Both the position numbers and the translations under genes were made by a program. Below the pieces are notes generated by a model, which was given only the letters and a program-made list of their open reading frames with translations, ran no database searches and was not told the origin of the DNA. From positions 2,976,001 to 3,040,000 of the forward strand of contig NZ_AP019735.1 of the NCBI RefSeq assembly GCF_006542665.1: 64,000 nucleotides of DNA, written 5' to 3'. Shown piece by piece: positions 28,359 through 34,356 of the stretch (the first letter of the stretch is position 1; the number at the start of each line of letters is the position of its first letter). Source of the stretch: Alistipes communis (GTDB lineage: Bacteria; Bacteroidota; Bacteroidia; Bacteroidales; Rikenellaceae).

Positions 28359-28625
28359 ATGAAACGCACGACATTCAGCGTGGTCTTCTTCTGCAAGAAG
28401 ACGAAACTCACGAAGAAGGGCAAAGCACCGATCTATGCCCGAATCACGACCTCCGGCCAAATTTCCGAAATCCACACGCAGTGTCAGGCCGTACCGGAAT
28501 ATCGGAACCAGCGTTTGGAACGCGGTCTCCACGCAGTTACCGCAAGGTATTCGCCCGAAAAACACGATCACCGAGCAGATCGAGAATCTGAAAGGGCAGC
28601 AAGAAACGCTGCCGGTAGATGTTAG
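28359..28625 (+). pseudogene. Tyrosine recombinase (integrase) N-terminal remnant
   Basis: The frame starting MKRTTFSVVFFCKKTKLTKK continues KGKAPIYARITTSGQISEI and resembles the N-terminal arm-binding domain of Bacteroidetes tyrosine integrases for roughly the first 55 residues (to RNQRLERG). After that the frame turns to nonsense and the likely continuation (PKNTITEQIENLKGQQETL) is in another frame. The core-binding and catalytic domains, including the R-H-R-Y residues, are absent. The position directly behind tRNA-Gly suggests an old integration event. Confidence 0.65.
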
Positions 28626-29250
28626 ATATTACAGCTTTGCAGGCGCAGTGGAAGGCCGTGCGGACGGACTATGACGCCATCGACGAACAATGACGAAAGA
28701 AGAAAGAGGAGCCGGCGAAAGCCGAGGAACCTGCGCAGCCCCGCCGCGGGATCGAAGCCGGCAAACTCAAAGGTATGGACGTAGATGCCACGGCCGAAGC
28801 CGTCGAGCGAATCGGAACGTTGTTCCACGATCCGAACCCTTGCAATACGAAAAGCAGATCACAGACTCGCAGGGGATAATTGCCGACAAGTACCAGCGAA
28901 TCGGAAAACTGCAACAAGAGATTAAACGATGCACACCGGATATGAGAAAGAGGTCGCCAACCTTAAACAGAAGGCACAACAGCTATTGAAAACATCCGTC
29001 CGCATCGATAACCTGTTCCCGCACGAAAGGGACTGTCGAAATGGGAAAACTATTGCAAGACCATCGGGCCGAGCGGGGTCAAGTTCACAGCAAACGCAAC
29101 AGACGCCCCGTGGTTCGAACAGCAACAAAAGGAATTTGACCAGAAAATCGGAACCGACATCGAACGAGCGGAGGAAAGGCCGGAAATGGAGATTTCACCA
29201 CAAAGCGGGTCGGAACGAAAAGGCTGTCCCGCTTTCATTTTTCATTCAAA
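28619..29250 (+). pseudogene. Decayed coiled-coil gene, several frameshifts and a nonsense codon
   Basis: From the ATG at 28619 the frame reads MLDITALQAQWKAVRTDYD, meets an in-frame TGA after 24 codons, and then stays protein-like (EEPAKAEEPAQPRRGIEAG, MDVDATAEAVERIGTLFHD). The frame then shifts near 28850 to QYEKQITDSQGIIADKYQ with a helical, Lys/Gln-rich continuation, and again to YEKEVANLKQKAQQLLKTSV near 28940. A last piece (APWFEQQQKEFDQKIGTDI) lies in yet another stretch up to about 29200. I do not recognise the family; a mobilisation or other mobile-element protein would fit the setting next to an integrase remnant. Confidence 0.5.
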
Positions 29251-29381
29251 CAAATGGCCCCAAATTGAAATAACATTGTTCAGAATCAATATTGATTTTC
29301 AGAATTTTTTTACCGAAATTTGCTTTCGCAACAGCTCGAAAAAAAAAGAAGACGGCAATTGCATTTTCCGGATATGTTTTC

Positions 29382-29389
29382 TACATTTG
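29382..29389 (+). promoter_or_regulatory. Promoter of the candidate RNA (-7 box)
   Basis: TACATTTG with ATTG at 29358-29361, a 20-bp spacer and one mismatch in the -33 box. It predicts a start site near 29396. Confidence 0.55.
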
Positions 29390-29395
29390 CATTGA

Positions 29396-29626
29396 CATAT
29401 TGGAACCACGGAAAGTGTAAGTTTATTCTTGACTGGACGAACGTAGGAAATTCATCAGTGAAAAGAATAGGCGAATATCTTCTTACGTCGTATCCTTCGG
29501 GGTATAGGCGTGGGGCTGTTGCTTATTTTTTCACGAAGGTAATCCTACGACCTGTCCAGTTGAAATAAGTTTTCGGCACCACGCTTTTCTTTTTGTTAAA
29601 GCCGCCGAGGTGCGGACGGCATTTTT
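29396..29626 (+). ncRNA. Candidate structured small RNA or attenuator leader
   Basis: Between a good promoter and a terminator lies about 230 nt with no convincing gene but with nested pairing. A long-range closing stem is built from TTATT/AATAA (29423/29564), CTGGAC/GTCCAG (29433-29438/29554-29559) and CGTAGGA/TCCTACG (29442-29448/29543-29549). Inside it lies a hairpin GTATCC/GGGTAT capped by a UUCG tetraloop (29490-29505), extended by ACG/CGT. The RNA could be free-standing, or it could be the leader of the secreted-protein gene that starts 8 nt after the terminator. It does not match any RNA class that I can name. Confidence 0.5.
29601..29626 (+). terminator. Intrinsic terminator just before the 29635 gene
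   Basis: A 7-bp GC-only stem with a one-nt bulge (GCCGCCG.../CGG-A-CGGC), loop AGGTG and a run of five T's. It ends 8 nt ahead of the next ATG, so read-through would be needed to express that gene from this promoter. Confidence 0.6.
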
Positions 29627-29634
29627 CGAAACTT

Positions 29635-30459
29635 ATGAAAAAATTGATTTTGTTGGCGTGCATCATATTGTGCGCCGGGAGTGCGTCGGCACGACGTGTG
29701 GGCGTCTACTGCTTCTTTGCCGACGGAGCGAATGCCGTCTATGAAGACGAGAATCTCAAAGTCATGATCGGAATCGACGGCGGACACCCCTGTTGGATAG
29801 TGGCAAACAAATCGGACCGAACGCTCTACATCGACAAAGGAAATTCATTTTCTTACAAAAACAATACGCCGACTTGCCTTTTCTCCAATGCATCCTACAC
29901 GAGCGGTAAGGAGAAAAACTCGGGCGTCGGAATCAATCTGGGAAGTGTCGCCAATGCTGTCGGAATCGGAGGGATTGCCGGAACACTCATGAACGGCATG
30001 AACGTCGGCGGAGGACGTACTACACAAAATTCGACGACGATTCAAGAACAGCGTGTGTTAGCACTCGCCCCTAAGGCGGTCTACAAACTTTGCGATTGGA
30101 CAATCGATGCTTCCGACTTCGCCCAGATAGGCTTCCGCCCCCGTAAAATCGGCCGGACATGGCATTTCGAGAATACGAACACGCCCTATTCGGTACGAGG
30201 CGTATTGCGTTATTCTCAAACGGAAGATTTCGCGGAAACACAGGATATAACAGTGTCGAACTATGTTAACGACATTGTGCTGGACAAACGCCAAAGCCTC
30301 CGTAAATTCAAAAAGGCCCGAGTCGTCAATAATCCTATTTATGCAAATCGTAGTTTTTGCGTTTTCCTTGAAGGGCAAAATTACGCTGCAACCGCATACC
30401 TCGTCGGAGGCTGCCTCGCTGTTGGAGTCATTGCAGGAGCAGTAGCAGCGTCCGCCTAA
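29635..30459 (+). CDS. Secreted protein of unknown function
   Basis: A 274-residue protein with a clear signal peptide (MKKLILLACIILCAGSASA, cleavage near 20). The mature part has a CWIVANKSDRTLYIDKGNSFSY segment, as seen in a group of uncharacterised Bacteroidetes secreted proteins, a glycine-rich stretch (about 95-125), and a hydrophobic C-terminal helix (about 250-273) that could anchor it in a membrane. The start at 29635 is chosen for the signal peptide. GC content is lower than in the core genes, and the gene lies beside mobile-element remnants, so it may be acquired. No function can be given. Confidence 0.7.
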   Translation: MKKLILLACIILCAGSASARRVGVYCFFADGANAVYEDENLKVMIGIDGGHPCWIVANKSDRTLYIDKGNSFSYKNNTPTCLFSNASYTSGKEKNSGVGINLGSVANAVGIGGIAGTLMNGMNVGGGRTTQNSTTIQEQRVLALAPKAVYKLCDWTIDASDFAQIGFRPRKIGRTWHFENTNTPYSVRGVLRYSQTEDFAETQDITVSNYVNDIVLDKRQSLRKFKKARVVNNPIYANRSFCVFLEGQNYAATAYLVGGCLAVGVIAGAVAASA

Positions 30460-31099
30460 TTCGAAGGTAGAGAGAGGTAGTTTAAGTCAACATATAAAAC
30501 TCTTTATCTTCCCGATTACCTCCTGAGACAAAAATATAATACGGAAACCTCCAAAAACAGATCGGTTCAAAACGATTAAAATTATTTCCATCCATAAAAA
30601 CAAATTCTTATTCTTATAACCCGTCAACGGAATCGAATCAGCGTATTTAGTTCCGTCGGCGGGTTATGGAATAATATCCGGCGAACGAATATTCCTGTTA
30701 TCGTGATTAGTTATCCAGAGCGGTAAAGCACGGCGCTAACGGAAAGATGAACCGTCGCCAAATCATATAATCAGCAAGTAATATCCGTCAAACGGCTGTT
30801 TCAAAGAAACAGCCGTCGACTGAGCAAGAGGAGGGGGGGGGTGATAATTCTTCGAAAATCAAGATTCGGGAAACAGTCGGACAAGAAAACGCAAAAAAGC
30901 AGAGTTTACGACTGCGTTTCCATATCGTCACCTGTCCGATTTTACGAACGTATTCATACTATACGGACATTTATTTGCGCCCTATTCCACCGCGATAGGT
31001 TAAGATATTTACAGACCGCCACCCTGAATTTCAGGGTCGTCGGACGCACCGCCCCTTCCAAATCCGAAAAACACCGAGACCAGCTTCCGTCGCCAACCG
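30460..31099. other. AT-rich intergenic stretch with two hairpins
   Basis: No gene is supported in these 640 nt. It holds an inverted repeat ATAACCCG..ACGGAA/TTCCGT..CGGGTTAT (30616-30667) and a perfect 11-bp stem ACGGCTGTTTC with loop AAA (30792-30816). Both lie between convergent genes and may help end transcription, although neither has a long T-run. A G9 run follows at 30833-30841. Confidence 0.6.
30833..30841 (+). repeat. Run of nine G's
   Basis: Intergenic G9 run, the second of three in the window, in the 3' flank of two convergent genes. Confidence 0.9.
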
Positions 31100-31537
31100 T
31101 TATCGCGTATCAGCTACGATGCCCAGTCCCTGCGCCTCGCACCACAGCCACGCCTTCGTGTCGGCCGTCTTCACCACCTCGAATTCGGCACTGCCGGCTT
31201 TCAGAGCGAACCCCGTACCCTCGTAGCGTGCGACTATCGTCACGCCGCTCTGTGGACGGGAAGAGAAGGTGCACGCCAGCACGCTGCTCTGCTCCGTATT
31301 CTGGATGCGGAGCGTCGTTCCCTCGCTGTCACGCACCAGCTGATCCGCTGTGCGGCAGAATACCCGCACGGGCACACCGTCGCTGTAAAGTCCGTATTCG
31401 GTCGCCGCAGCGAGAAATGCCTCGCACTCGGGTGAACCGTTTTCCACGGTCTCACCGCCCTTCTCGCAGGCGGTCATCACTGCGGCGACCGCTAAAACAG
31501 CCGCAATTTCCATGCGGAACGCTATATTTCCCATCAC
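31100..31537 (-). CDS. Small putative lipoprotein of unknown function
   Basis: A 145-residue protein with a hydrophobic N terminus and a lipobox-like VMTAC (Cys near residue 24 of the longest frame), so it is probably a lipoprotein. The rest is a compact domain rich in small polar residues, with no family that I recognise. It abuts the M6 protease gene: its first in-frame ATG at 31537 is directly next to the protease stop at 31538, and a second ATG at 31513 is possible. It is almost certainly cotranscribed with the protease and might be its partner or inhibitor (inference). Confidence 0.65.
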   Translation of the reverse strand: MMGNIAFRMEIAAVLAVAAVMTACEKGGETVENGSPECEAFLAAATEYGLYSDGVPVRVFCRTADQLVRDSEGTTLRIQNTEQSSVLACTFSSRPQSGVTIVARYEGTGFALKAGSAEFEVVKTADTKAWLWCEAQGLGIVADTR

Positions 31538-34144
31538 TTATTCTACTTTGATATACTTCGTTATAATCTCCGTGCGACCGCCGTCGGTCACACGTAACTC
31601 GACTTCATGTTCGCCGGCCGCAAGCCGCACGACGCTCTCGGTAGTCGCCTCGCCGTCGACCGCCCAGCTCAACTGCGCCTCGTCGGAGACGTTGATCGCT
31701 TTCAGCAATACAGGCGCTCCGACGGCATACTCCGACTGCAAAGCCATGCCTGCATAACGGCCGCTCTGTGCCGCCGTCGTGAAATAGGCGATCCGATAGC
31801 TCCGCTCCGCCTGGCCGGAAAGCTCGGCGATCCGTACGACATAGTCCTTTTGCCGTTCCAGATCATCGATATCGAACTGCGCCTCGGCGACCGTCTCCGT
31901 ACCGATATAGAAAGCCGAATCCATCGGCCGCCACTGCACGCGCCACGCTTCGGCTTTCGAAGCACTCCACGTCACGAAGGCCGAACGCTCGAATGGCTGC
32001 ACGGCAACCTCGAACGTCCCGTCGCCCCGATCGAACTCGTCGGATCGGAGCAGCGGCACTTCGAGCAGCGTCATGCCCTCCGTTACCGTCGCCGGCACAG
32101 CCTGCACCGGATACCCCTCGCATGTGAGCAGCAGCGAATAGTCGCCTGCCGTCACTTCGTCCACCTCACTGGTGAAGCAGCCGTCGTCACCGCTGACGAA
32201 AGTCGCGACTCGCTCGCCGGCGGCGTCGGACATCTCGATCGTCGCACCGGCCGCTGCCTCGCCTTTCCCGTTACATACACGACCGCGCAGCATCCGTCCG
32301 TCGACCACCTCTATATCGAACGCCGCAGCCGCACCAGTCGATCCGGCAACGGCACGTACGGTTGTCATACCCGCCCGCAGGCAATGCACGACACCCTCGC
32401 CGTCGACCGAAGCGACCGTTTCGTCGGAACTGCTCCACGCCAGCTCCCCGACGGCACCGGAGGGCATCACGATAGCACGCAGGAGAATCGTGTCGCCCGC
32501 AACTGCCCGCTCGCGCCCCTCGATACGAACTTCCTCGATACTTCCTTCGGCCATACGCACCGAGAAACGGATGACGCCCTCCGGGGATTCCGAGATGTCG
32601 TACAGCTCGGCCGCCGGCGAGGCTCCCGACCAGCTCTGCGCTGCCGGCCGGCTGGCGGCCGAGAACTCCGTGTTTCCGGTCTCGCCGGGATAGGGCATGA
32701 ACGCCTCATAGCCGTCACCCGAATCGGGACGCGCCGTCACGAGGCGGAAACAGGGATGGCCGGCCACGTCATTAGGCATATTGTAAGTCCAACGGTCGCG
32801 GGCCGAGTATCCTTCGACGATCCGCTGCGAACGGTCGACGTGGTAAATCAACATGCCGTGTCCTTTGAGCGCTCTGTCCCATCCCGTCTGCTGACGGTTT
32901 TCGAGCAGGAAAAATTCACCTTCGGTATCGGTCGCAATCAGGTAGGCCTCGTTTTGCTGAATGGGATTGAGTTCGTAGTCACCCGAACGGGTGAGCGTCG
33001 TCGGGGTCAGCCATCCCGCCATCATGCGCTCCATCGCCGTGAGCGACGGCGGCGTGCGGCCTCCGTCGTTCCGACTGCCCTGACACATGAGCGACCAGTT
33101 GAAGACGCCGACTCCCGTACCGAAATCGCTACCGTTCGTATCGTAGAAATCGGGCCAGCCGAGCACATGACCGAACTCGTGGCAGAAGGTTCCGATGCCG
33201 GCCATGCGGCTGTCGAAATCGGGCGAACCGCTCAGCTCCGACGTACAGGCGTAGACGCACAGCTCCTTGCCGCCGAGCATCTCGCCCGGATAGGATATTT
33301 CACCCCGGTGCGGCCACACGGTATTCATACCGCCGCCGTCGGATTCGTTGTGACCGGCATAGTAGACGAAGACGTTGTCGATTTTACCGTCATTGTCGAA
33401 ATCGTACTGAGAGAAGTCGACGCCGGCACGCTCCGCCTTGCGGCAGGCCTCGATAATCATTCGTTCGGCATTCTCGTCGCGATAATCAGTATTGGCGCCG
33501 TAATAAGCGACGGGATGGTCGAGCGTCACAGGACCCACCACGTCGAAGGTCGGGCGGAACCGTCCTCCCGAGTTATCGAGGTAGTAGTCACGCGCACTGC
33601 CGAGCGCTCCGTTGTCAGAATACCCCTCCTCATTGAGCATCCGTTCGAAAGCACGCTGCGGATCGGGCACCGTGAAACCGACGTCACTGAACGCCGCCAG
33701 AATCACCACCGAACGGATTTCGCCCGTCGTAGGGAATCCCGTTTCCAGTCCGGCGCGCGTCTCGCTGCGCAGCATACGCGCGCGAGCGCGCAACGCCGTC
33801 GCCACCACGCCCGGGCGCAACGTCTCCAACAGCAGGCGTTCGTCGGCTGTGCGGCGGCCGCGCTCAGACACGCGGACATTGCTGCGCACGGGACGGCCGT
33901 CACGCTCGACCAGATAATAGTAGAAACCATCGGGACCTTGATCGACGGAATAACCATCGGAGGTGACAGCATAGTGGAAAAACTCGTCGCCGCAAATTCG
34001 CAGCGACAGCGTCGTGCCGTCCGCCTGCCGCACACGGGCAAGCCTGCCGGTATCCGCCGCCCATAGCGATGTCGGCACGCATATCATCGCGACGGCCAGC
34101 ACGCATGTCGCAAACCGTACAATCGTTTCGTTCGCTCGATTCAT
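31538..34144 (-). CDS. Secreted M6-family metalloprotease with Ig-like domain
   Basis: An 868-residue secreted protease. Signal peptide (about 1-30), propeptide-like region to about 130, then the M6 (immune inhibitor A-type) catalytic domain with the zinc motif HEFGH in GTFCHEFGHVLGWPDFYD. After about 530 follow a Big_2-like Ig domain (VRIEGRERAVAGDTILLRA), a carboxypeptidase-regulatory-like beta domain and further beta-rich repeats. No type IX secretion C-terminal signal is seen. The start MNRANETIV at 34144 gives the better signal peptide. It is divergent from the fimbrillin operon (212-bp gap) and followed by a small lipoprotein gene. Confidence 0.9.
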   Translation of the reverse strand: MNRANETIVRFATCVLAVAMICVPTSLWAADTGRLARVRQADGTTLSLRICGDEFFHYAVTSDGYSVDQGPDGFYYYLVERDGRPVRSNVRVSERGRRTADERLLLETLRPGVVATALRARARMLRSETRAGLETGFPTTGEIRSVVILAAFSDVGFTVPDPQRAFERMLNEEGYSDNGALGSARDYYLDNSGGRFRPTFDVVGPVTLDHPVAYYGANTDYRDENAERMIIEACRKAERAGVDFSQYDFDNDGKIDNVFVYYAGHNESDGGGMNTVWPHRGEISYPGEMLGGKELCVYACTSELSGSPDFDSRMAGIGTFCHEFGHVLGWPDFYDTNGSDFGTGVGVFNWSLMCQGSRNDGGRTPPSLTAMERMMAGWLTPTTLTRSGDYELNPIQQNEAYLIATDTEGEFFLLENRQQTGWDRALKGHGMLIYHVDRSQRIVEGYSARDRWTYNMPNDVAGHPCFRLVTARPDSGDGYEAFMPYPGETGNTEFSAASRPAAQSWSGASPAAELYDISESPEGVIRFSVRMAEGSIEEVRIEGRERAVAGDTILLRAIVMPSGAVGELAWSSSDETVASVDGEGVVHCLRAGMTTVRAVAGSTGAAAAFDIEVVDGRMLRGRVCNGKGEAAAGATIEMSDAAGERVATFVSGDDGCFTSEVDEVTAGDYSLLLTCEGYPVQAVPATVTEGMTLLEVPLLRSDEFDRGDGTFEVAVQPFERSAFVTWSASKAEAWRVQWRPMDSAFYIGTETVAEAQFDIDDLERQKDYVVRIAELSGQAERSYRIAYFTTAAQSGRYAGMALQSEYAVGAPVLLKAINVSDEAQLSWAVDGEATTESVVRLAAGEHEVELRVTDGGRTEIITKYIKVE

Positions 34145-34243
34145 AAATGACGATACATGATAGCAGCACGAGGAGTGCCGCATCGGTTCGAGTAGCTAAT
34201 GTACGAAAAAAATTTGAAACGAACGTTTTTTATGATTTTTTAT

Positions 34244-34251
34244 TATATTTG
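34244..34251 (+). promoter_or_regulatory. Promoter and leader of the fimbrillin/FISUMP operon
   Basis: TATATTTG about 105 bp before the first gene. The only TTTG upstream (34213-34216) is 27 bp away, too far for a standard promoter. The transcript would begin near 34258, and its first bases AACGCATAC (34257-34265) can pair with GTATGCGTT (34311-34319), closing a leader hairpin. Confidence 0.5.
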
Positions 34252-34356
34252 TGCGAAACGCATACCGACGCGACACCTCTGCCGGCGGTCGTCCCCAATG
34301 CCTGCGGAGAGTATGCGTTCCGTGTCCCTTGACAATATCTTCATATATTATATGTT

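Noticed and set aside
29320..29568. Open frame of 82 codons across the candidate RNA
   Set aside because: It starts upstream of the predicted transcript start and covers the paired elements; base pairing explains the sequence better than coding.
30841..31551. Plus-strand frame of 236 codons after the G9 run
   Set aside because: Mostly opposite the small lipoprotein gene, Arg/Pro/Ser-rich, without start signal or motif.
31607..34066. An 819-codon plus-strand frame
   Set aside because: Antisense to the M6 protease gene, which has clear catalytic motifs on the other strand.
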